A stretch of 64,000 bases of DNA, taken from contig NW_025062475.1 of the NCBI RefSeq assembly GCF_000002995.4, forward strand, positions 8,312,187 through 8,376,186. Direction: 5' to 3'. Positions 49,697 to 61,260 of the stretch are shown here, in pieces (positions within the stretch are counted from its first letter, which is position 1; every line of letters starts with the position of its first letter). Source of the DNA: Brugia malayi (lineage: Eukaryota; Nematoda; Chromadorea; Rhabditida; Onchocercidae). Below the pieces are notes generated by a model that saw only the letters and a program-made list of their open reading frames with translations, did no database searches and had not been told where the DNA came from. Made by a program: the position numbers and the translations under genes.

Positions 49697-51940
49697 ATGG
49701 ATGATGAGGAGATTGGAGAAGGAGAATTCGTTGTGGAGGCCATCCTTGGAGAGCGTTACAACAAAAGGAAAAGAATGAAGGAGTATCTACTGAAGTGGAA
49801 AGGATACAGTGATGCAGAAAATACATGGGAACCTGAAACTAATCTGGTACCACTGCTTTTCCTTTTCAGTACTATAGTACAATCATAATTTCATTTTAAC
49901 CATTGTAAAGCAAAAATGCCCTCCATGTTGTAAAGTTCCTTCACAAATTCATATAAAATTAAGGACGTTATTCAGTCAGCATTAGGGGAAACGATTTCTG
50001 CTTAACAAATCGTAAATATATGATTCAGAACATTATTGTTAGTTTTGGTAAATTAAGTTGTCCTTTCTTGTGTTTTTATTGATGCGATCCATTAATGTAT
50101 TTTTATGATGTATTTTTCATTTTTGTTGCTAATTCTTTTTAAACATATTTCATAATCCCATCCCCTTTGTCTTCTCTTTTTGTATGCTTTATCTATGCAA
50201 AAATAGAAACTTGATGATGTATGCTCCAGAAGTCACTGTGAGATACTTCAATGGTAGATTGTCATGACAAGATTTTGGGTATGTTAGTAAAGAAGTTTTA
50301 TTTCAGGACTGCGATGAATTAATTGCAGAATTTCATGCGCAGCAAAAGTAAGCTATCAAAAAGTTTTTACTTATTTGTGTCTCATAGTCAAAATTATTGT
50401 TTTCTTCGATCGATGTTAGAAATGCATAAATAACGTCATAGTAATTTACATGCAGAATTCAACATATCTTACTCAGATAAAATTAAAGACGTTAGTTGTA
50501 AATTCTGTGCTTTCATAACTGCAGTGGTAGTAGTGGTGATAAATCTTTCATTTTATGTAATATCCGAGGACAAATCTTTTATCATTTTATGTAACATCCG
50601 AGAAAATGGAGAAACGTAGGTAGCGTTTGTAAGCGTTTATGAACAATTCTTAGTACTGTTGTTAGTACTTGGTACTGAGATAATTAAAATGTTGACATTA
50701 GCAAACAACATTTAACTAATTTTTAACTAATCTCGAAAATATGTCTTAAGTCAACGTCATTGTTGCTGTTATAATATTTAAAAATGTTGTTTGCCCTATT
50801 GCAAAATGTCACATTCACTGCAGAGAAACTTGGAGAAAGCAGCGAAATGAATTATGGCAAAACCTGATGGGCATTACAAGTTCTAAATCAAAATCACGAA
50901 AACCGTTACCCAAAATGAGCTGTTCTGGAAGTCATAGTCCCACGTTTGCGGACCCTGACTGCTATAATATTCCATCACAGGTTTCGCATGCTTCTCGACC
51001 CGGCGTCACTTGTTCAGCCATTTCCTTGAAGCGTCCAGCTTCCGAGGATTTGTGTCGAACAGAAGACTACATTTATTCAAGCGAAAGTGAAGATGATGAG
51101 AGGAGTCGACAACTAAGAAGTCCTTTTATTTCAGTTCCATCATGTTTTTTCTCATTTCACTTCTGTTTTTTCAAAAACATAGTTGTGTCTCTATCGAAGT
51201 GTTTTGAAATTACTTCGCACCAAAAGACTTTATATATACTTTCAGTGCGTCCTCCTCCTGGTGAAAGTGGAATGGAAAAAGGTTGGGTGCCAGAAGTGAT
51301 CGTCGCAGCTTGCGTAGGCTCATTGATTTTTTTCTTTTTATAAAGCAAAAAAAAATTAAATATATTGTAATAAAGTGGGTGAAATTTCTGATGCTACTTC
51401 TAAACTGGAAAAAATACATCTTCGTTTATACTTTGTAGCCTCAAACTATTCACGTAAAATTAATAAGGAATGGGAAAGAGAGAAAGTTAATTATACATCA
51501 AATAATGACTTCCAGTCATTCGTATTTTTTAGCAACCAGAAGACGATTTCCCTCTTACGTACATTGTTAAATATAGACATAAGAAAAAATTTGAAAGGGT
51601 ACCAAGTTCAATATGTACCAAGTATTGGCCACAGGTAAATTTTTGTTGGAATTCAATTTTCAAATTTCTTGGAATCCACTGCCTTCTGAAGAAAATTGTT
51701 TCAAGTCATGAGATAGATATCACTTATCAGTCATTTTTATGAGCTTATCATGTTAAATAGAATGTATAATTTAATGATTTTTAAATGCCTCCCTTCTTCA
51801 TGTTCTACATGAAATCAATATTCTTAACTAAATCCTTTGATAAGGATTAATTGTTTTTTCAGTTAGTGATTAGCTTCTACGAACGCGAGGTGCGTAAGCA
51901 AGAAATAACAGTGGATGATGATAATTATTTGCCACTTTGA
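49697..51940 (+). CDS. Heterochromatin protein 1 homologue (chromodomain + chromoshadow)
   Basis: HP1 proteins bind histone H3 methylated at Lys9 and dimerise to compact chromatin. Exons 49697-49846, 50307-50347, 50824-51119, 51246-51313, 51533-51634 and 51863-51940 encode about 244 aa. The chromodomain (about 9-64) reads [23 protein letters not shown] and [19 protein letters not shown]; the aromatic cage is Phe, Trp, Tyr (Phe replaces the usual first Tyr). A hinge of about 95 residues is rich in Ser, Lys and Pro. The chromoshadow domain (about 165-235) starts [10 protein letters not shown] and includes [13 protein letters not shown], the dimer and PxVxL-binding surface. The start is the first ATG after a likely trans-splice acceptor. 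Nematode HPL proteins are the nearest group I know; I cannot tell which paralogue this is. Confidence 0.92.
50541..50602 (+). repeat. Imperfect tandem duplication, about 30 bp
   Basis: AAATCTTTCATTTTATGTAA... at 50541-50568 is followed by a second copy at 50572-50602 with a 3-base insertion and one substitution. It lies in an HP1 intron. Confidence 0.85.
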
Positions 51941-53315
51941 ATTTAAAAATATTTTTTTTTTTTGTTGCAACTCAAGTTCTAAAATTCCATTATTTATTTA
52001 CTTTTAAATATTCATGTATTTATGCTTCCAAAAAAGTTGTTTCACTTGCTTTTAAACTTTTAAAGCAAATTAGATGCTTTCTTTTCGAAATATTAGCGCC
52101 CTTATAATTTGAATGTTTCAGTTGCCCGAATTATATCACTATTGTTTTTTATTACCTTCCATAATGTTGGGTGTATCCTGTTGATATTTAGATTTACTTT
52201 TGTAAAGTTGTTTCTGTGGTTATCTTTAATAGTAACTTCTTTCGTTATGCTTCTGCAACATACGCTAACAACTGTTTTTTTTTTTTTGAGATAAAAGACT
52301 GAAAGGAAGTTTTCCGTAGTATTTATGAAGTTTAGAAATGTACACGATTTTTGGAATGCTTGCTTAAAAAATGACGAAAACTAACTTTTAGTTCTTTATT
52401 TTCCTTTTGTTCATTAATGGGTATAGGTAATTCGGTTTCTTCTGTTACTTGTTCGTTTTCAGGAGTAAAATCAGTTTTGAAAAGTTTCACCTTCTTTTCA
52501 CTGTTGCCAATAAAAATTTATGAAAGTAACAGAAATATTTAAGTAGTTTTTGGATTTCCTGAAAAATCTAGTAGTAATAAACGAGTAGGGTAATCATTTG
52601 GTTTGAGAGAGCCAAAAGCCAAAGGTGTGGTACCTCAGCTCAGTTTTGGACGTGCAGATACTTTCCAGTTACAATGATTTTATTACAATAAATCTCAAGA
52701 TGATGTCTTTTTTAGTTTTTGATTCTACGATCTCTTAAGCTAGTCTTCCCTTCAAAATACTGGGTTGAATTTTGGAGCGATAGTTTACAACAGCAATGAT
52801 GGAAACACAGGATTATTATCAATGATATTAGATGTAAAATGTTACAGTGTTTAGCGTTGTAATCAATTTCGATATCCCCCAGTATTGCTTTATATTTATA
52901 TTTATCATTGTGATGTATTTTACATTTATTATATGTTAATCCTTCTTCATTATAATGAACTGAAACATCCGTGGTGCGCTTTACTAAATATTGATCGTAT
53001 TGTTAGATTTACCTGATTCTATTTGGCTTTGCATTTCAAGAACTAAAGTTCAGTGATATCTTCTGAAATAATGACCAGCAAGTAAACTTTGTGTAAAGAG
53101 AGAAAGAACTTAAAAAAGAACAGGATGCTTAAATAACTCATCTTTCTTTTTCCCCAATTTTGGCAATTTTTTTCTCATGTAAATTAGTTTTGTTATAGTT
53201 ATCCCTATTTTCAGCTCCTAATCGTCTCTAGTAACGCAAATCTGCTACATTTAAAGTTACAGCATATGTGGGCAATATTTTTTATTTTTTCACAGGATTC
53301 ACACTAACCAGGAGT
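51941..53315. other. HP1 3' flank and intergenic
   Basis: No supported gene. AATAAA at 52509-52514 could end the HP1 transcript. A TTTTTTCACAG acceptor ends at 53295, twenty bases before the next ATG. Confidence 0.5.
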
Positions 53316-56284
53316 ATGGCAGAGAAACTCCATTTATCGAGGTAGGGACTCTTGTAAAATAAGGTAGGATATTGCATATAAAATTCAGGACAACATTTAT
53401 ATTTTTAACATTGAATTTCAGAGCACTAAAAGGAGTAATTGTTATGTTGGAGAATCAGTGGTTTACCATTTCTGTAATTGTACCAACGATCGGTATGAAT
53501 TCTTTTGAGGCAAGTTCAGCCATTATTTCTAACAAAGTTAATTTGATCGTATGAAACTGATTAGTTACTAAAATGATGTAAGCGGTATAAATTTAACGAT
53601 ACTCCAAGTCGAAACTTTAATTGACGTAAAGTGAGTGCTTTAGAATCTGAATGTTTTACAATATTATATTATTTAATTCGAGTGTCTTTAGATCAGATTG
53701 AAGGATAATGCTTTATCAGAAGTGCTAAAATTGGGTTCGTGGGTAATTTTACACAATGCTGGGCAAAACGTTTATCAGATTGTACGACAGTGCAATGAAA
53801 TTCTGCCCACATATGTTTACAAAGATCTTGTTCTTGTAAGTTAAAAAGAAAACAAGTTTTATGCTTTTCTAAAAATATTTCATCCATTTTATTCAAATGC
53901 ATTTCATTTAAAAGAATTGCAATTTATTGCTGAGACATAACTTCTGCTGTTGAGAACCTTTTTGTGTTGTCTTCATAACTTTCCCTATAAATTTTTATCA
54001 ATGCAAATAGGTAATACAGTTTAGTAATAAACTTTGTTCACAAAACAACTTATTTCAGCTTAGAACGAATATATGTTTCCAAGAAAAAAATCAAGAAGGA
54101 TATGGTCGTTGGGTGTGGTCATCAGAATTAGGAAGAATTGCAGCTGTATGCCATGAAAGATATAAGCCAAAGCAAGATTATGCAGCATTAGTAGCCAGGT
54201 TCTTCAACTTACATTGGAAGATCCTTCTGAATGATTCGGACGACTTACATTGAAAAAATTCTAAATTATTTATCAACCACCGACAGTTTAAACCAGTGAC
54301 TTTAATAGTCCTTTTTTAATTTCAGAAAACCAGCGAAGTACCAGTTTATTGTCGAATATAACTGGATGCTTACAAAATATATTGAAGTATCTAGTCTCAG
54401 TATGCAGTTTGATGTCGTATGTGTTTCCCGTGATATTAACTAATTTAATGAGTTTCCGATTTACAAAATTCTCATTTCTCTTTTTACAAAAGTGGACCTT
54501 AATCACTTCTTTCAGATTTTTCAAGAATATAGAATTTGTAGTAGGGGAGAAAATCGTTTCAACATTCATTATAATAAGAATGGAGATAATTGTGCTAATA
54601 GTGCTATGGATGACGAGCATCTTTTTTTCGAGAAGTTGGAAGAAACAAAGCACAAAGTATCAAAGTTTTTATAGTAAGACAACGAAGAAAAAAGAAATCT
54701 GTATAAACTTCTCATAAATCGGAATAAGAAATTTGTTTTTCTTGTAGTCTTCCATAAGGAAAGGTACAAATTAAACTTCAAGGTCTTATCACAATTTGAT
54801 CTTGCAATTTGAAACTTAAACATGTATGACTATCTTCAGAATTGTACTAGCAACAATATTTACGATGTTATAAGGAAAGTGGTGTCGAATCCAAACATTA
54901 GAATAACTATGAAGAATTATCGGCCTAAGGAACTACTCAGTATATGTGAATCCCTTAATTTAAAGTTCAGTAAGTTATTCATTGGTCAGTGTTATTTGAT
55001 ATTTTCTTTTTAACTACTAGACTTAGGATCCTAGTTGTGTTTTTGCCTGACTTAAAAGATTTCTAGCATGTGCGTGAATTAATCATTGTTACTGTATGTA
55101 GCAGGACAATAAAAATTTTTTTGAAAATATGTTTTCCAATTTTTCCGATTTTGAAAATATTGTTTCCTGGTTTTCTAATTTTGAAGATATTGTTTCCAGA
55201 TGATTAAAGAAAATTTGAACATGTGATTTCAACAATGCAATCCCCGAAAATGAAGGTTGGTAATTAAATGGGAAGCACATTTGGGTTTAGTCGTCCATTT
55301 TTATTTAACACTATTGCTTTTAATTTTCAACTGTTTTTCTTTTCATATTTTTATGCTTTTGCTTTCTAGAAACAGAAATATTTGGAATCGTGTTTGAACT
55401 CATTGTTTCAGTATAAGACAATAGTGTTATTTTCACAGCAGTCATTCTTTCACTTTGTGATTTGTTAAATTTGACTTGATGGTAATGCAAAGACAAAGAA
55501 GAAGCCAAATATTAGCCTTAGGATTATATGACTTACTAAGATTGAAATTTGTCTTTCTCAATGTGAGAAGCATTAGGAGGGTATGAGATTAATTCCATCT
55601 TACTCGCTAGATTCGAGGTTCAGAGAGTTGAACCCGAAACTTCTTGGTTACTTAGAACCTTCAGTGCATCCTACTGTCATGGAATGTATTAACTGCCAGA
55701 TATTTTATTTTGCCTCAAACTTGGGTAATTAAACCAACAAATCAATAACAACGCGCAACGAATAGATATAATATAATTGTAAAACATTAAAATATTATCA
55801 AAAACTATCCAAAAACATAGAATGAATAACGGTTAGTGGGGACGGTTGGTTGGTTTATATATAGAACTAAACTAACAACCGGAAATCCGGCGGAGAACAT
55901 TTGATTGATGTAAAACAAAGATTGCTAACAAGGGTTTTTTGTTATATGAGAAAAAGGAAGTAATTAGCATAATGGCTTAAAGATCTAGACATAGATTAAT
56001 TACAAATGCGAAATTATTGATGATTGACATCTAGCAATATTAGGATTTGAATGTGATTTAGATGTGTCGTTTTTACGGCAGCTACTGTTGAGTGTTGAGA
56101 TTTCTTTTTTCTTTTTCATATATCTGAAGAGATTTGTTATGAATTTTGTTGAAACGAATTTATAAGTAATGTTTTAAATACTTTATAGGTGTTAGAGATT
56201 CGTTTTCATAACGCTAGTGCACTCTTGACAGTTCGGAGAAACAGGAAACAGCATACAGAATATCTTGCTTTCTCGGTATCGTAA
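53316..56284 (+). CDS. Unrecognised protein of about 298 aa
   Basis: Exons 53316-53341, 53422-53509, 53692-53835, 54059-54198, 54326-54416, 54516-54656, 54840-54969, 55370-55410 and 56189-56284 join in frame. The product begins MAEKLHLSRALKGVIVMLEN and includes LKLGSWVILHNAGQNVYQIV and YGRWVWSSELGRIAAVCHER. The alternating hydrophobic pattern of the first half suggests a beta-rich fold; no signal peptide, membrane segment or known catalytic motif is visible. Intron 2 must use a GC donor (TTTGAG|GCAAGT) to keep frame. Exons 53692-54656 are well supported by splice sites and codon content. The last three exons are less sure: the gene may instead stop at the TAG at 54672-54674. It lies head-to-tail after the HP1 gene, too far (1.4 kb) for a typical operon. 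Confidence 0.6.
55141..55200. repeat. Two-copy 30-bp tandem repeat
   Basis: 55141-55170 and 55171-55200 match at about 25 of 30 positions (shared core ATTTTGAA.ATATTGTTTCC). A partial third copy lies just upstream. It is intronic in the preceding gene model. Confidence 0.85.
55714..55735 (-). other. Exact SL1 spliced-leader sequence (reverse strand)
   Basis: The 22 bases, read on the minus strand, are identical to the nematode SL1 leader (starts GGTTTAATTACC, ends AAGTTTGAG). In a functional SL RNA gene the leader is followed by GT; here the next bases are GC (GAG|GCAAAATAAAA). I see no Sm-site-like AUUUUG element in the next 100 bases and no 5S rRNA gene nearby. It could be a degenerate SL RNA gene, a retrocopy of a trans-spliced transcript, or a variant SL gene with a GC donor. 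It lies antisense inside the tentative last intron of the 53316-56284 model. Confidence 0.85.
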
Positions 56285-57490
56285 TTCTGTTGTTCAAACA
56301 GTATTTAAGCAATAGTCACCAATTTCGAAATGTTTACTGGTTGTCTTGTTTCTTTTATTTCCTATTTCTTTATAAATGTGATAACTTTATGTGAAAAATA
56401 ATGATACAGAGATGTAGCCTGGCATGCAAGAAATACGAGAAAACTTGTTATAGCAAATAACACTTCTACTTCAGTGTGCATTTTTGAATTGGCATTGCTG
56501 ACCAGTATTGCTTCGCAACTGTTTCCATTTCTACCATCTTCTCTTTCTTGCAGTATCATTTAGGGACTTTATTTATTTAAGTTCATTTCTTATTTGAACA
56601 TCTAAAGGTTGTTTTTAAAACATACTTTCGAGTTTAATAAGGGAGACTTCAGTGCATTTCTTTTGACTACGATTATTCAAATGCTCAATAAACTTGGGAT
56701 TTCCCCTTACTTTATTTGCATTCAATTAAAGCTAACTTACGACTACCTGAAGTAAGTCAGCATCATGCTATATGTAAGTCGTTCAAGATAAGAATGCAAT
56801 CCCTTGGGATAGGTTAAATTTTTGTCAGAAATTCAACCCTTTATTTTGTCGTGCTCCGTACAGGAGGAAATCAGAAGGTGTTGAGTGAGGACAACTCGGA
56901 CAAAATATTCGGCAAATCCTAATGATTGGACTAATAAACAAAAGCCTTATGAACTTTAGCGTGTGCCCGATAGCAAGCAGGTCAGAGAGTCAGTATGTTT
57001 TCATTTCGAGCGTTACATTTTATCGTTGAAAGGCAAAGCACTCGTGACTGAGCTCTGCGGTTCGTAGGCCGTGTAGTGTGCATGGATGGTGATTGGTGGG
57101 TGGGATGTTGTAAGGACGTATTCTAGAGGAAAGGGGACTTTCGGGATTGACATGACGAGCAACAGTATGCTTTACTTTATGAATCCCAGGGTGAGAGATG
57201 GAGTAAGTGGTCAGTCCAGAAATGTTAACTCCTTGGGTTTCAATTTCCGACTACTCGTAATAACTTGAGTTGGTTGTGATCGGTATTGAACATTGTTATT
57301 AGCACTGTTAGTTTAATAATCAATCATCAATTATTGAGGTCGTTCAAAATAAAAACGCAGATGCATTTGTCGTTCTTTTGTGCAAGTTTTTGTCACAAAC
57401 ATTTTTACGGAAGTATTTGTTAAATTTCATGTTTTGATTTTAGCCATTTCAAATCTAAAAGGGTGCTTTCGGGAGTATACAAGTACAAAA
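56285..57490. other. Intergenic region upstream of SARNP
   Basis: No supported gene. A more GC-rich patch at about 56990-57265 is open in one frame on each strand (60 codons plus, about 80 codons minus, the latter without an ATG) but shows no recognisable protein. It may be promoter or non-coding sequence. Confidence 0.45.
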
Positions 57491-60466
57491 ATGTCAGCAA
57501 AGGATTTATCAAAAATGACGGTATTTGAATTATCATTTTAAATCACTTATTTCATTTCCTGTTTTTCAGTAGTATTTTATGACTTATAATTCGTTAGAAA
57601 TTGGTAGTGTAAGAAATGTTAGGAAATGATTTAGATTCTGTCTGTGTCTTTTTGGATAATAGTTCGATGTTTTACAAATAAAGTATAATTGTTACAGCTG
57701 AGTATATTTGCAGATGCAATAGTATTAATAAACTTAAAATTGATTGCCCAATTTAAATTAGACAACCATTCTTAGTTTTCCTGAGCGACAAATATTTAAA
57801 ATTTGTATCTGCTATGTTTGTGTGATCGAAATTACCCGAATGGGAAATAAAAGATGCACAGTGTGCTCATTTGTTTATTTATGTAGTTTGCAGGTTGTTC
57901 AGCTCCGGGAACAACTGCGATCACGTGGTCTCCCAACAGATGGTACAAAAGCTGCATTAATCGACCGTCTCAAAGCAAGTTATGCGGCTGAAGACACGAT
58001 ATTGAATTCGGATGCCACTGCATCAAAAGATAGCTTAGGTGAATAAATTGGCGTCATAATATCAAGTTTGGACTTTTTTCAGTAAGTTGAGAGTGAGATT
58101 TTTTAGAATCAAAAATTGTTATTTGGAGTTCAGTAGATTTGTCTGATGTCTGGATGGATTATTCATAGGTAAAGTTAGATTAAGCAAAATTTTTTAAATT
58201 ATTTATCTTGTCAAGTCTCTCGATATTCTATTCACCGCAGTATTTAGTTTGTGCAAATGAACATTTTGCAGAGGAAACGGTGCTGGAAGGTGCAATAAAC
58301 GAAGACGATATTTTGGGACCAGATACTATAGTCAAAAAGAAGGTATGCCTGGACAATTAGAATTTTTACTTCTAATATCCAACTAAGACTGTCTGCTCGT
58401 AGAATTCACAGAAAATTTAGAAAAATCAATTAAAATATTGAAAGTTGTATTGGATGATAACACTGCTAACTTAATTCTATAGAAGAAAAGAGCTAGTGGT
58501 CACTCTCTTGTCTTTGATAAATTCTTCTGTATAATGGATATATCACAAAAGAGATGAGAAATGTTTTCAATAGGTTTTTTAGAGAAGAAAGAAAACGAAT
58601 GTTTTCTTTTTCGAAATATTTTTCCTTTTCTTTAAACGGTTTTGTTCGTCATATAAATTGATAAATGCATTGGGTCCTCTGAGTCGATTTTTGCCTTTTA
58701 CAAAATGGAGAAAACTTCCTTGTTTACTCAGCTATGTTTAATTCTGCCAATTATTTGGTCTAGAAATCAACATAGTATGGCTTTTACAACATGAAATCAG
58801 TACTCATGAACAGCAGAACATCAATGGCATAAGCAAAAAGACTGTACTACTTGAGAATAACATTTTGATAAACATCAACTTTTAAATGCATAGAGGAAAG
58901 CAGTGAGCTGTATTCTGAAAGAAAATATGTAGGTACTGATTGTTTTCTAGCGAAGTCCTGATACTTCGTCAGAAAAAAAGTGGGTTATCACTCATAAATT
59001 CCAAATTATTTATTTGTAAAAAGTCTGTTTGACTTCTGCATTCGTTTCAGAAGTTTTAATGAAGTTTTTTTCAGGAAGATTTAGCAGCAGCATTATCGTC
59101 AGCATCAGCAATAACACCGTCGGTGCCTATAATTAGGAAATCCAAAAGTATTCAAAAAGTTGAAGCGAACAAGAAGACAGAAGCAATGATCAACTCATTT
59201 GATGCTAAGCTAAAACGAGCTCAGCGTTTTGGATTACCGCTCTCTGATGAACAAATGAAACAGAAACGCGCTGAGCGGTATTTATGTCATTCTTTAAGAC
59301 TAGAATGTGCAAATTATTGTAAATTCATATGCGGTTTCTTTACAGGTTTCGCTTGGATTTAGCAAATATTGGCTGATATTATTGAATGCTTTTCAGTTAT
59401 AATCTATGAATGTACAAATGATAAACTTCATATATATCCATTCAGTTTTTTTTTTTTTTTTTTCTTGAAGATTCGGCATGCAGTTGGGTGTGGATGCAAA
59501 CATTGGTGAAATTCTTGCAGAGAAGAAAAAGAAGAGGGCGGCGAGGTTTGTATGTTTCCTGAAATATTTTATTTGTATTTTTTCGTGATGAGAAACAGTT
59601 AAATACGAAGTGCTGAATATTTGGTGCATGATAATATCTAACTGCATTATATGAACTAGCTGAAGATATTTGTTAAAACAATCTTTGTCATACAAAAAGC
59701 AAACATTTCTGGTAATTTATTCGTGTGGCTAAATATTATATACTGCAAAATCTGACTTCATGGAAAATAAAAATGTGTTGCAAATGCAGGAAAATTATTG
59801 TTTTTCTTTAGAAAAACGATAAAGTTAAATGATGAATGAATTGCAGGTTTGGTGTTGTCAGCGAGACTGAAAAAATGCAGGAAATTTTAAATAAACGAGC
59901 CAGAAGGTAATCACTACGGATACAGTTTTAAGTGATTGCATTTCTTCGTGTTGGTATCGAAAATGGAAAAAATCCTAGATCTTAAGAAAAAGTTTTTATC
60001 TTATGTTTTTGTCTTATGTTAGCTAGGTTGATATCACTGTTTTATTCCCATTATAGGTTTGGAGGTGTTAATAAAAGCAGTGCGGTAGTTGCTGGTAAAG
60101 TTGAGAAAGCCTCCTTAGAAGTATTAGAAAAGCGCGGGAAACGCTTCGGTTTATGCTCTGAAGAAGCAGAGGTATCTTTTTTCTTTGTGGTTATCATTGG
60201 CGGGAATTAAAAAATCAATAATAATCGATAATGAAAGTAGTAGAGCATAGCACATTTCTTTGCTCCCCAACCAAGTTTTGTTTGCTAGAGAAATGATCTT
60301 TAGGTGTTCATCAAGTATTGTTAAAGAGGAACCTTTCGCTCAAAAATAAGTAAATTATGTTTTCATTTTTTTTTTTTATTTTAAAATATTTTCAGTTATT
60401 TTAATTGTTTTGCAGTTGGAAATAAAAAAACAAAGACGCGCTGAACGATTTGGATTGAATAAGTAA
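57491..60466 (+). CDS. SARNP: SAP-domain ribonucleoprotein (SARNP/CIP29/Tho1 homologue)
   Basis: SARNP family proteins bind nucleic acid and link the TREX mRNA-export complex with the helicase UAP56/DDX39. Exons 57491-57520, 57894-58038, 58272-58342, 59075-59277, 59471-59545, 59847-59906, 60057-60171 and 60416-60466 encode about 249 aa (human about 210). The SAP domain spans about residues 4-40 (VVQLREQLRSRGLPTDGTKA). An acidic linker follows. The C-terminal half carries six copies of a basic R-x-RFG motif: RAQRFG, RAERFG, RAARFG, RARRFG, RGKRFG and RAERFG, the last just before the stop. In the family these repeats contact the helicase. Three introns fall at the same place, inside the Arg codon before FG. 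The start is the first ATG of an open exon with a good donor (ACG|GTATTT). Confidence 0.93.
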
Positions 60467-61260
60467 CAATGAATTTTTGATATATTCATTTTGTCTGCTG
60501 CGGAAAATCTTTGTATATATTATTTGCAAACTTCTTTGTATCATTCTTATCCATTCTGAACCACATTATTAAAATAAGTTTGAATATGATCCTTCCAAGA
60601 TTTGTTGAAGAGATTAATAATAAGAATAACAACTCGAAACATTGATTTATAGTTTTTAGATCCCAATCGAAGATCTCAATCAAACCTTCGTACTTGTCTT
60701 CTCTTCTTGTCCCTCTATTAATAAGAATCGTGCATCAATACTATGATTTCTTTGCTGTTGAAAAGTGAAAATCAGTAAATGTTATTGTTAGGATGAGCTC
60801 GATTTTTATGCCACTGAAATAGGTTTATTTCACGCGTCATATTCAAGTGAATTTTAAGTAAACTGATAAGAAGTTCAAATGTTAAACAAACTAATGAAAA
60901 TATGTAAATTCCGGTGAGAATTAAAAATAGGTTGCTTCGAATAAGAATGGTATTTAACGATACGAAATTGTTGGTGCCACCTAACTTTAGATAAGGCATT
61001 TTTTAATCTGTGTTATGTGAAGTGGGGTATTTCCAGATCTTTGTTCTGCTTGGGAGGTTTGAATGCAAAGTAAATCTTTTGCGCAATGTGGATCATCTAA
61101 TGGTGATATATTTTGTCAATCTTTGATTCACTGTGAATATTTACATTTATTTTACAAGCGATTACTTCATCGTTATACCTCTAATTATCTTTATTTTATT
61201 TTTTACGCTAATTTTATGATCAAATAATTAGTTGGGAAATATAAATCGTGAAATTTAGTA
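60467..61260. other. Intergenic between SARNP and RNF25
   Basis: About 800 bp, AT-rich, no gene seen. AAATTTAG ends at 61258, two bases before the next ATG, and is a likely trans-splice acceptor. Confidence 0.5.

Noticed and set aside
55610..55640. B-box-like GGTTCAACTC on the minus strand within a hairpin
   Set aside because: Stem pairing does not fit a tRNA and no A-box is present.
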